DNA from: Peptococcaceae bacterium
Lineage (GTDB): Bacteria; Bacillota; UBA994
Assembly (NCBI GenBank): GCA_018334055.1
Contig: JAGXSS010000073.1
Location: 1-61,453 of the forward strand
DNA length: 61,453 nt
Direction of reading: 5' to 3'
In this document: in pieces, positions 54,306 to 61,453 of the stretch
Layout of the letters: each line of letters starts with the position of its first letter
Position numbering within the stretch: the first letter of the stretch is position 1
The notes under the pieces: generated by a model
Databases searched by the model: none
The model's input: the letters and a program-made list of their open reading frames with translations, nothing else
What the model was told of the DNA's origin: nothing
Program-made: the position numbers and the translations under genes

Positions 54306-55355
54306 CTACCTAGCCCCCCCTGCTTTCTCTAGTTTAATGCGCGGGTCGGTGATGGCCATGAGTATATCGCCGATGAAGAGCCCAAAAACACCGATGGTTG
54401 AATAAATGAGCACCAAGGCCTGCACTAAGGGGTTATCCTGCCGCGAAATAGCGTCAATCAAAAGTCCACCCATGCCGGGGATGGAGTACAGCGACTCGAT
54501 AAAGATTGAGCCGGCGATGGTCATCAGGAGGGTGGTCGGCAGGTGTTGCACCATGGGCACGAAGGCGTTGCGCAATACATGGGAAAACATGACCCGGGTG
54601 TTGGACAGGCCCTTGGCACGGGCCAGCTTAATGTAGTCCTTGTTTAGTTCATCCACCATGAAGCGGCGTATCCACATGGCATAGCCCGCAATGCCCCCCA
54701 GCGACATACTCACTGCCGGCAGTATCCAACTCAGGGGACGCGCGGACGAGTAGAGTATGGGCAGCCCACTGAGCTGGGTCAAGTAGAGCTGGATGAACAA
54801 GAAATACACGGCGGCGGGCACGGCGTTAATAAAGATGACGTAGGAAGTACCTAGGGCGTCCGGCCACTTGCCCTTCTCCCGCGCTTGGAAGATGCCAAGA
54901 AGAAGGCCCAGCGACAAAGACAATGCCATCGCTGCCAGGCCAAATTTGAGCGAATAGGGAACTTTGGGGGCGATAATCTCTGCCACCGGCACATTAGGTC
55001 GAAAAATGATGGAGGTCCCGAGGTCCCCGCGGGCGAGGTCTTGGTAAAAATTAGAGAGCTGGATGTACCAAGGGTCCAGTAGGCCCATCTTCTGCAATAT
55101 GGCCTCGCGCTGCACCGGTGCTAGGCGATCGAAATCATCGCCAAAATAGCCTTCGATGGGCATGAGCCGCATGAGCAAGAAGACCACAGTGATGACGAAA
55201 AAGACGGTAATGAGGGCGCCCAGCGACTTTTTGAGGATATAGGTCGGCAGGGCGCCGATATGGCTACGAATATAAATCCCTCGCTCCCTGTTGTTACTGT
55301 CCGGCCTTCCGGAGGGCGATAACGCGATCACGCGCCCAGATCGTCTGGGCCTCAT
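54306..55355 (-). CDS. oppB: Oligopeptide ABC transporter permease OppB
   Basis: A six-helix permease with the EAA loop LARAKGLSNTRVMFSHVLRN and SIPGMGGLLIDAI. The protein family normally begins close to YILKKSLGALI. The only in-frame ATG (55355) or GTG (55331) before that lies deep inside the end of oppA and lacks a ribosome binding site. A well-placed GAGGG precedes ATT at 55271, so a non-canonical start is possible. The interval given is the longest reading. Confidence 0.85.
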   Translation of the reverse strand: MRPRRSGRVIALSPSGRPDSNNRERGIYIRSHIGALPTYILKKSLGALITVFFVITVVFLLMRLMPIEGYFGDDFDRLAPVQREAILQKMGLLDPWYIQLSNFYQDLARGDLGTSIIFRPNVPVAEIIAPKVPYSLKFGLAAMALSLSLGLLLGIFQAREKGKWPDALGTSYVIFINAVPAAVYFLFIQLYLTQLSGLPILYSSARPLSWILPAVSMSLGGIAGYAMWIRRFMVDELNKDYIKLARAKGLSNTRVMFSHVLRNAFVPMVQHLPTTLLMTIAGSIFIESLYSIPGMGGLLIDAISRQDNPLVQALVLIYSTIGVFGLFIGDILMAITDPRIKLEKAGGAR

Positions 55356-57489
55356 TAAACTGCTCGACGTTCATCGCGCGGTCTAACAACCTTTGAAACT
55401 TAAATTTACCGACCGCTGGTCCGGCGGCCGCGTACGAGCCTTGGAAGGGATGGAGGCGCGAAGCCACATAGCCGCCGCCGCCCACGCGGTAGGGCATGAC
55501 TAAGGCATTTTGTATCAGGTAGGCTTCCGCTTCGGCAAAGAGCTCGAAGCGCCGCCTGATATTTCTCACCTCGGCCTTGGCCGCATTGAGCAGTCTTTGG
55601 TAGTTGGCACTGGCCAAAGCGATGTCGCTGTAAGTAAGGTGCCCCGCCTCAAAGGGCTGGGTGTAGGCCTCAGGGTCGAGAAAGTCCGGTCCCCAGTTCA
55701 CTTCTTGGATGGCATAGTTGCCGGGGCGCCGCGTGGCATCAAGGAAACCAGTCGGAGGGTAGCCCACTGGCATGACATCGATAAATTCGCGACCAAACAG
55801 GCTCTCGAGCTGCTGTTCGATGACCTGGGCGCGATTGGTCCAGTCGGGCGAACCGGTATTAAAGGGCATCTTTACCCTGATGGGGAAGGTTACACCCGCC
55901 GCGCGCAGTTCGGTCATGGCGCGGTTGCGGTGAGTGAGAGCTAGGGCCCGATCAAAGACCTGCATCCGCACGATGGGCTGCAAGGCCGGCAGGTTGGTGT
56001 AGTCTATGCCATCGACACTGGCAAAGTTGACGGGGGTGATGGTGTTGCTTATCTGCCGCAGCGGGTCGTAGGGGTCAAAGGTGAGCATGGCCGCCACGCG
56101 GTCAAGCCCGTGGAAGATGGCTTTGCGGAAATTGAGGTTCATCACCGCCCGACGCCAATTTTCCGGCTCAAATTGCGGGGCCATACGTGGGCTGAAGTTA
56201 AAGGCATGCCAGAAGGCAAACGCACCGACCGGAGCCGGGCGAAGCAGTTCGCGGCGCACGGGGTCAAGGCGCCAACCGTCGATGATGGCGGTGGGGATGG
56301 AAGCGCTAGAAATCTCACCCCGCACAAACATCTCGGGGGCCAGAGCGGCAGCTTCGCGATTAAACTGGAAGAACAAGCGGTCAATGTGCACATTGTCGCG
56401 GTCCCAATAGCGGGTGTTCTTCACCAATTCGCGGCGATTTTGGGGCACATGGGCCCTGAGTATGTAGGCGCCGTTATTCAAAATGGTGAGGTGGTCGGTG
56501 GCAAAGCGCGCCCCGGTCTCGGCCAAGAAGGCGCCATTCACCGGGAAGAAGCAGACATAGGTCAGAGCCGACAAGAAAAACGAAGCGGGAGACCGCAAAG
56601 TGTACTGCACGGTGTAGCGGTCGAGCGCCCGGACGCCGACGGTGGCAAAATCGGTGGTGGTGCCGTTAAAGAACTCTTCCCCACCGCGAACAAATCGAAA
56701 GAGGATGTTGGCGGTGGCCGAAGCATTGGCTCGGGTGAGCACATAGCGCGCCGAGTCGACAAAGTCCTGCGCCACCACCTCGGCATATTCTCGGCCGTCC
56801 CAAGTCAACCAGGGCACTCCCTGCCGGAGGGTGAAGGTGTAGACTAGGCCGTCGGGGGAGATGGTCCAATGCTTGGCGAGCGAAGGGTGCAGGACGCCGA
56901 AGGAGTCAAATTCCACCAGGCCATCGATGATGTTGGCCGCTAGGGTGTGTACGGCAAAGGTGCCAGAAGTGAGATAGTTGAGCGTTGTTAGCTCTCCGGA
57001 GTAAAGCGACCTAAACTCACCGCCAGTCCGGCCCACAGTGGGAGCCGCAGGGTAGGGCGCGTCGACGATGGTCACGGTGCGCGTCGCTTCCACCCACTCC
57101 ACTTGCGCGCCTAAGCTCTCGGCCACAAAGCGCAGGGGAACCATGGTGCGGCCGGCGACGATGAGCGGTCCCACATCCAGCCTAATTTCCCGCCCGGTAA
57201 TAAAGGCCCGGGTGGAGCCGGGTTCTAGAAGCACAAAACTAGGCCCGCGGTAGCCAGCCACCGTATTAGTGCGCTCGTTCCAGTCCACCTCGGCGCCCAG
57301 CGCTTCAAAGATGGCCCGGAAGGGTACTAAGGTGCGGCCGTTTTGGACTACGGGAGGAACTTCGGTAGTGATGGGCCGCCCATTGATGGTTACGCGGATG
57401 GGCGCGGCGGTGGCTTGAACCGAGAAGCCGGCCAAGCAAGCGGTTACTATGACAACAGTGGCGACCAAGATACTTATGTATTTTTTCAT
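55294..57489 (-). CDS. oppA: Peptide-binding lipoprotein with N-terminal copper-amine-oxidase-like domain
   Basis: A 731-aa secreted substrate-binding protein. The N-terminus MKKYISILVATVVIVTAC is a signal with a lipobox-like VTAC. Residues about 30-145 contain two copies of the copper amine oxidase N-like motif (NGRTLVPFRAIFEALGAEV and GRTMVPLRFVAESLGAQV, each followed by a TV strand). From about residue 155 it is an SBP family 5 domain (LTTLNYLTSGTFAVHTLA and on). The added domain may bind the wall or form a dimer. ATG at 57489 follows GGGAGAG. It is the first gene of the opp operon. Confidence 0.9.
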   Translation of the reverse strand: MKKYISILVATVVIVTACLAGFSVQATAAPIRVTINGRPITTEVPPVVQNGRTLVPFRAIFEALGAEVDWNERTNTVAGYRGPSFVLLEPGSTRAFITGREIRLDVGPLIVAGRTMVPLRFVAESLGAQVEWVEATRTVTIVDAPYPAAPTVGRTGGEFRSLYSGELTTLNYLTSGTFAVHTLAANIIDGLVEFDSFGVLHPSLAKHWTISPDGLVYTFTLRQGVPWLTWDGREYAEVVAQDFVDSARYVLTRANASATANILFRFVRGGEEFFNGTTTDFATVGVRALDRYTVQYTLRSPASFFLSALTYVCFFPVNGAFLAETGARFATDHLTILNNGAYILRAHVPQNRRELVKNTRYWDRDNVHIDRLFFQFNREAAALAPEMFVRGEISSASIPTAIIDGWRLDPVRRELLRPAPVGAFAFWHAFNFSPRMAPQFEPENWRRAVMNLNFRKAIFHGLDRVAAMLTFDPYDPLRQISNTITPVNFASVDGIDYTNLPALQPIVRMQVFDRALALTHRNRAMTELRAAGVTFPIRVKMPFNTGSPDWTNRAQVIEQQLESLFGREFIDVMPVGYPPTGFLDATRRPGNYAIQEVNWGPDFLDPEAYTQPFEAGHLTYSDIALASANYQRLLNAAKAEVRNIRRRFELFAEAEAYLIQNALVMPYRVGGGGYVASRLHPFQGSYAAAGPAVGKFKFQRLLDRAMNVEQFNEAQTIWARDRVIALRKAGQ

Positions 57490-57602
57490 GGCACTCTCCC
57501 TTCCTTGATTTTTTTGTTCGGCACTGAGTGGCTTGTTCCTGCCGCGAAACATCTGCTTACAACTATTATTTTTAACACAATTAATATTCAGACGAATTGT
57601 CA

Positions 57603-57632
57603 CAAAATAAGACCGGAGGGTTCCCTCCGGTC
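57603..57632 (-). terminator. Rho-independent terminator after the dapA-like gene
   Basis: A 10-bp perfect stem GACCGGAGGG/CCCTCCGGTC with a 2-nt loop, followed on the minus strand by TTATTTTG. Confidence 0.75.
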
Positions 57633-57689
57633 TGTTTGACACCTATTTGATTCCTCTCTGCGGAGAAAGATGGTTGGTTGGGAAAAGGT

Positions 57690-58565
57690 TTAGAGGCCTG
57701 CGGCTTTCAGCACGGCGATGAGTTTTTCGCGCTCGGGGGGCAAAAGGGGTAGGTGGGGAGGGCGCGGTTCGCCGCCATAGTAGCCAAGGTAGTCAAGGGC
57801 GGCTTTAAGACCCGCCACACCCCAGCGCGTGGTAACCGCGGCATTAGGCGCAAGTAAGCGCCACTGCAGGGTGCGAGCCTCGGCCAGGCGCCCGGCAGCA
57901 AAGTGCTCTAAGACGGCACCACACTCCGCGGGCATGATATTGGCTAGGGCCATGGTCCCACCCACCGCACCCACCGCAAGGGCGGGCAGGAGGAAGCTCG
58001 CCGAGCCGGCCATGACGGTAAAACCTGCCCGAGCGGCTTGGCAAATTTCGGCCATCTGCACCACATTGCCGGAACTGTCCTTGATGCCCACTATGTTTTC
58101 GTGCCGGGAAAGCGCAATAACCAAATCAGCCGAGAGGTTCAGCCCGGTGTTGCGGGGCATATTATAGAGCACGAGCGGCAGGGGCGAGCACTCCGCAATG
58201 CTGAGGTAGAAGGCCAACTGGGCTCTATCTCCATAGGATTCTTTATAGAAATGGGGATTGAGCACCAGCGCACAGTCTGCGCCGGCCCGCGCGTACTCTC
58301 GGCACAGCTCAACGGCCTCCTCTGTCCCCTCACAGCCGGTGCCGGCAATGACCTTCTTCTCACGAGGCAGCCATTCACGCACCTTTTGCACTAAGGCAAT
58401 CTTTTCTTCGGCCTTTAAGAGGGGGAACTCGCCGTTAGAGCCAAGCACCACCAGTCCCGCCAACGGGGTCTGGCTCCATTTATATATATTTTCTTGTAGT
58501 TCATCCCAGGCGATGACGCCGCCCACGAAGGGGGTGGGTATGGGCGCGAATACTCCCTCGAGCAT
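57690..58565 (-). CDS. DapA-family lyase/synthase
   Basis: A (beta/alpha)8 Schiff-base enzyme of 291 aa in the dihydrodipicolinate synthase / N-acetylneuraminate lyase family. The pyruvate-binding LGSNGEFPLL, the tyrosine in LYNMPRNTG and the Schiff-base lysine in VGIKDSSGN are seen. The GSNGE wording differs from the GTTGE of most true DapA enzymes, and the neighbour is an aminotransferase, so an aldolase of another 2-keto acid is possible. ATG at 58565 has AAGGGG 8 nt upstream. Confidence 0.82.
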   Translation of the reverse strand: MLEGVFAPIPTPFVGGVIAWDELQENIYKWSQTPLAGLVVLGSNGEFPLLKAEEKIALVQKVREWLPREKKVIAGTGCEGTEEAVELCREYARAGADCALVLNPHFYKESYGDRAQLAFYLSIAECSPLPLVLYNMPRNTGLNLSADLVIALSRHENIVGIKDSSGNVVQMAEICQAARAGFTVMAGSASFLLPALAVGAVGGTMALANIMPAECGAVLEHFAAGRLAEARTLQWRLLAPNAAVTTRWGVAGLKAALDYLGYYGGEPRPPHLPLLPPEREKLIAVLKAAGL

Positions 58566-58577
58566 GGCGCTCACCCC

Positions 58578-59735
58578 TTACCGTTGGGCTTGGGCGTCGA
58601 AGGCGGCTAAGGCAGCGGTGACATTAAGACCAACTACCTGCTCGCCCATGGTCTCGCCGATTAGGGCTATGGCGCGCCGCAATTCCGCGACTTCTACATT
58701 GCCCATATGCCCCAAGCGGAAAGCCTTGCCGGCCAGACTGGCCAAAGACCCTGCCACCACTACCCCCTTGGCGGCGAGGCTCTTGCGGAAGGTCAAATCG
58801 TCAACTCCAGCCGGATAGAGCAGGCAGCTCAAGGTGGGTGCGGCTAACTCTTCGTCTGCTAAGGGCACCAAGCCGAACATCCGGAGGGCTTCGCGCACGG
58901 CCTTCGCCACCTTGCTATGACGTGCGTAGCGCGCGCCTAGGCCTTCGGCGTGGATAATCTGGAGCGCCTTGCGGTAAGCATAGAGCATGTTAACAGCGGG
59001 TGTGGCGAAGTACTTACCGGGGTCCTTCATGATGGGCAACCAGTTGTAAATGTCGGCATAGTAGGCGCCGACCTTGCCTAGGGCGGCCCTAGCTGCCAGG
59101 GCCTCGAGCCCAAAAGCGATGATGGCCAGCCCGGGGGGCACGCCGATGGCCTTTTGGGAGCCGGTCAGGACGACATCAAGGCGCGCTCCCTGCCCATAGT
59201 CATGACCCATGTCTTCCGGGGCGGCGGCGGTGGCGCAGACACCATCAAGTATGACCAAGGCACCAAAGCTCTTGCAGAGCGGTACGAGGGTGTCGAGGTC
59301 GGCGAGGACACCGGTGGAAGTGTCGACATGGGTGATGGTCACGGCCTTGTACTTGGCACTCTCTAGCTTGGAGCGCACCGTAGCGGGGCACACTCTCTTT
59401 CCCCACTCGCTGGCCACTACATCGACCAAGATGCCAAAACTCTCGGCCAGCTTGATAAAGCGGTCGCCAAAAAAGCCTTGGCTGAGCACGAGGATGCGCT
59501 CGCCGGGGGCCACGGTATTCACTATGGCTATCTCCATGGCGAGAGTGCCCGAACCGGCAATGAGAAATACTTCCCCGTCGGTGTTAAACATCTGCCTGGT
59601 CATGGCCAGGCTGTCTAGCGTACAGGCGACGACGCGGGGGTCGGTGTGGGCATAGGTCTCCGACGAGAGGGCATCATAAATTTCGTCCGTCACCGGAGTC
59701 GGACCCGGAATGAGCAGCAGCTCTTTATTAGGCAT
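58578..59735 (-). CDS. Class V aminotransferase (alanine-glyoxylate type)
   Basis: A PLP aminotransferase of 385 aa. LLLIPGPTPV, AGSGTLAMEIAI, LDGVCATAA and the PLP lysine in LTGSQKAIGVPPGL define the serine/alanine-glyoxylate aminotransferase group. It probably transfers an amino group between a small amino acid and a 2-oxo acid. ATG at 59735 follows GGAG at 9 nt. It lies 12 bp upstream of the dapA-like gene, so the two probably act in one pathway. Confidence 0.87.
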   Translation of the reverse strand: MPNKELLLIPGPTPVTDEIYDALSSETYAHTDPRVVACTLDSLAMTRQMFNTDGEVFLIAGSGTLAMEIAIVNTVAPGERILVLSQGFFGDRFIKLAESFGILVDVVASEWGKRVCPATVRSKLESAKYKAVTITHVDTSTGVLADLDTLVPLCKSFGALVILDGVCATAAAPEDMGHDYGQGARLDVVLTGSQKAIGVPPGLAIIAFGLEALAARAALGKVGAYYADIYNWLPIMKDPGKYFATPAVNMLYAYRKALQIIHAEGLGARYARHSKVAKAVREALRMFGLVPLADEELAAPTLSCLLYPAGVDDLTFRKSLAAKGVVVAGSLASLAGKAFRLGHMGNVEVAELRRAIALIGETMGEQVVGLNVTAALAAFDAQAQR

Positions 59736-59820
59736 GCGCAATCTCTCCTTTTTTGTTGGTGTACTCCGTCACATTTTTCTCTGCCGGACCGCATAATCCC
59801 TTCGTCAACGGAACATTATT

Positions 59821-59849
59821 TTGGCGATTACCAGACCCTGTGGTAAAAT
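59821..59849 (+). promoter_or_regulatory. Sigma-A promoter of the gamma carbonic anhydrase gene
   Basis: TTGGCG (59821-59826), a 17-nt spacer and TAAAAT (59844-59849), about 20 nt before GAGGGGG. Confidence 0.7.
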
Positions 59850-59879
59850 GTCTTGATATATTATTTGAGGGGGCCAGTT

Positions 59880-60389
59880 ATGATACGCCAACTTAAATCC
59901 GGCACACCCATCATCCACCCCAACACCTTTGTCGCCGACAGCGCGGAAGTGATGGGGCGGGTCACCGTAGGAGAGAACTCCAGTATTTGGTTTAATGCTG
60001 TCCTGCGCGGCGATATCAACGCCATCAGTATCGGTATAACGACCAGCGTGCAAGAGTGCGCGGTGCTCCACGTGGCGGCGGACCTACCGCTTACAATCGG
60101 TAACTTTGTCACGGTCGGTCATGGCGCGGTTCTGCATGGGTGCACCATCGAGGACGGGGTGCTCATCGGCATGAAGGCCGTGGTGCTCGATGGCGCGGTG
60201 GTCGGCGCGGGCAGCATTATCGGCGCCGGCGCGGTCGTCAAGGAGGGCATGGTCATTCCCCCGCGCTCGCTGGCGGTAGGCCTCCCCGCCAAGGTAGTCA
60301 AAACCCTCGACGATGAGGCGGTCGAGGGTTTGCGTCGGCACGCCGAAAAATATGCGGAGCTTTGGCGGTTATACTATGGCCAGGCCTAA
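59880..60389 (+). CDS. Gamma-class carbonic anhydrase family protein
   Basis: A 169-aa left-handed beta-helix protein. It has the family start (FVADSAEVMGRVTVGENSSIW), WFNAVLRGDIN, and histidines in CAVLHVAAD and TVGHGAVLHGC that form the metal site at the trimer interface. Whether it hydrates CO2 or acts as an acyltransferase-like protein is unproven for most members. The stop abuts the stop of the convergent regulator gene with no gap. Confidence 0.88.
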   Translation: MIRQLKSGTPIIHPNTFVADSAEVMGRVTVGENSSIWFNAVLRGDINAISIGITTSVQECAVLHVAADLPLTIGNFVTVGHGAVLHGCTIEDGVLIGMKAVVLDGAVVGAGSIIGAGAVVKEGMVIPPRSLAVGLPAKVVKTLDDEAVEGLRRHAEKYAELWRLYYGQA

Positions 60390-61076
60390 TTACTGCTCGA
60401 GGGCATAGAAGGCGAGCTGCTTTTTCTCGACAAGCGTGATATTTTTACGTCTCAAGCTGATAAGACCCTTCTTGGCAAACGACACCAGCACGCGGCTAAC
60501 CGTCTCGCGCGCCAACCCCGCCATATCGGCTATGTCCTGCTGCCCGAGCGGGATGCTGTCTTGGCCCTGTTCCTGACTGAGCAACAGCAAGGTGGCGGCG
60601 ACTTTTGCGCTGGCCGCCCCGGCGCTCAAAATGCGGTTGCGCTCCTGCGCCAAGCGCAACCTGGCGCTCAGCACGCGCAGAAAGTGCCAGGCAAGCGTGG
60701 GGTGGCTCTGGACGAGCAGAAGAGCGTCGGCATTGTAGATTATGGCCACGCTGCCCTCCATGGCGGCAATGGCGGTAGCAGGGTAACTGCCGCCATCAAA
60801 AAGAACTACCTCGGCAAAAAACTCTTGCGGCATGACAACTTTCAGGAGCTGTTCCCGCCCGAGAGGGTCTGTCTTGACCAATCTGACGGCTCCCTCCAAC
60901 ACAAACCATACCCCAAGCCCGGGTTCGGCTTCCGCAAAGAGTAGCTCCCCTTCGTTAACGCATCTAGTGCGTACGATGGAGCTGACAAATTGCAGGTCCT
61001 CAAGTGGCAGTTCACTAAAGAGCGGTAATTTTCGCAGCAAGGCGCTACTGATTGAAATGCTTCTTACCCCCCTCAC
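60390..61076 (-). CDS. Crp/Fnr family transcriptional regulator
   Basis: A 228-aa regulator: a cyclic-nucleotide-like sensor domain (about 20-135, NEGELLFAEAEPGLGVWFVLEG) and a Crp-type helix-turn-helix (LGQQDIADMAGLARETVSRVL). The Fe-S cysteine cluster of Fnr is absent (only one Cys, near residue 39), so it is probably not an oxygen sensor of that type. The GTG at 61076 has no binding site; AGGGGGG sits 8 nt before an in-frame ATT (about 61058). The effector is unknown. Confidence 0.85.
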   Translation of the reverse strand: MRGVRSISISSALLRKLPLFSELPLEDLQFVSSIVRTRCVNEGELLFAEAEPGLGVWFVLEGAVRLVKTDPLGREQLLKVVMPQEFFAEVVLFDGGSYPATAIAAMEGSVAIIYNADALLLVQSHPTLAWHFLRVLSARLRLAQERNRILSAGAASAKVAATLLLLSQEQGQDSIPLGQQDIADMAGLARETVSRVLVSFAKKGLISLRRKNITLVEKKQLAFYALEQ

Positions 61077-61100
61077 AAGCGTTTCAAGTGTTTTCGCGAC

Positions 61101-61131
61101 AAAAGAAAAAGCAACCTGAAATGCAGGTTGC
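61101..61131 (-). terminator. Rho-independent terminator of the zinc-ribbon gene
   Basis: On the minus strand GCAACCTG/CAGGTTGC with a 5-nt loop, followed by TTTTTCTTTT. Confidence 0.85.
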
Positions 61132-61142
61132 TCCTAAATTGC

Positions 61143-61433
61143 TTATCTTCTCTTGCTGGAGAAGCAATCGCGGCAGTAGACCGGACGACCAGCGGTCGGC
61201 TTGAAAGGTACCTGAGTGTGTGCACCGCACTCGTCGCATGAAACGCTGTGAAGCTCACGGTTGCCCATAGGAGCGGCACTACCACCATCATTGCGCTTGC
61301 GGCTGTCACGACAGGTCTTGCAACGGCTGGGCTCGTTCTGGAAGCCACGCTCTGCGTAAAATTCCTGCTCACGAGTAGTGAACGCAAATTCGACTCCGCA
61401 GTCTTTACAGTTTAGGTTCTTGTCCTGCATCAT
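61143..61433 (-). CDS. Zinc-ribbon domain protein
   Basis: A 96-aa protein with four CxxC pairs: CKDC, CKTC, CDEC and CRDC, which would form two zinc ribbons. The first half (CGVEFAFTTREQEFYAERGF) matches a small family of probable zinc-binding proteins, and the second half carries the CxxC-type module (YCRDCFSSKRR). A role in nucleic acid or protein binding is inference. GGGGGG lies 10 nt before ATG 61433. The window ends just upstream. Confidence 0.82.
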   Translation of the reverse strand: MMQDKNLNCKDCGVEFAFTTREQEFYAERGFQNEPSRCKTCRDSRKRNDGGSAAPMGNRELHSVSCDECGAHTQVPFKPTAGRPVYCRDCFSSKRR

Positions 61434-61453
61434 TAGAGAAAATCCCCCCGATA

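Noticed and set aside
56110-56847. A 245-codon open frame on the + strand inside oppA
   Set aside because: It lies wholly antisense to a well-supported gene, shows no recognisable motif and arises from GC-rich codon structure.
57690-58565. Certain DapA of lysine biosynthesis
   Set aside because: The family is clear but GSNGE and the aminotransferase partner leave the substrate open, so no symbol was given.

Overview
This window reads like a stretch of chromosome from an anaerobic, fairly GC-rich member of the Bacillota (clostridial type). The pointers are strong AGGAGG-type ribosome binding sites with many TTG/GTG starts, an RNA polymerase delta subunit (rpoE), YqhQ, a Cys4-type L31, an IscR-IscS-IscU cluster, and the complete clostridial lysine-fermentation gene set. 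I cannot name the genus from this alone.

Layout. 1-410: repeats, a promoter, tRNA-Pro(CGG) and a terminator. 445-9722: cell-wall and housekeeping genes (a C-GCAxxG-C-C redox protein, murB, an M24 peptidase, a NUDIX hydrolase, argS, an M20 peptidase, murC, a D-aminoacylase). 9303-11376: Fe-S assembly (iscR-iscS-iscU). 11520-13579: a metal P-type ATPase preceded by a 55-aa His-rich membrane peptide that is easy to miss. 13862-16906: prmC, prfA, yqhQ, rpmE. 17203-21844: one cytochrome c maturation operon that carries System I heme-handling genes (ccmA, B, C, a tiny ccmD, and a CxxxY-type ccmE) followed by System II ligase genes (resB, ccsA), with no ccmF or ccmH. It is divergent from nrfA (pentaheme nitrite reductase, 22091-23359). 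23360-24172: wreckage of a cysK-cysE operon and of an insertion sequence.

24240-31793: a gltP-type symporter, an unassigned radical SAM protein, sppA, a LysM/M23 peptidase, a CgeB-like glycosyltransferase, glpX. 31826-46822: lysine catabolism in two blocks. One block is kdd-kamA-kamB-kamC-kamD-kamE, behind a consensus sigma-54 promoter and next to a RocR-like sigma-54 activator. The other is pcp-kal-kce-atoD-atoA followed by talC-glpX. An rpoE-pyrG-methyltransferase group and a nitroreductase-like gene lie between them. Together these enzymes would take L-lysine via beta-lysine, 3,5-diaminohexanoate and 3-keto-5-aminohexanoate to acetoacetyl-CoA and crotonyl-CoA.

48466-61433: an agmatinase-family gene, ferritin, a five-gene oligopeptide ABC transporter operon ending in lysA, a dapA-like lyase with a class V aminotransferase, a gamma carbonic anhydrase, a Crp/Fnr regulator and a zinc-ribbon protein.

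The strongest candidate for an undescribed system is the mixed System I / System II cytochrome c maturation operon. Other points of interest are the decayed cysteine-synthesis operon, the His-rich micro-protein with the metal pump, the consensus sigma-54 promoter for the lysine operon without an obvious nearby enhancer, and several families of small dispersed intergenic repeats. Gene starts were chosen mainly from ribosome binding site spacing. All family calls come from reading motifs, not from database searches.
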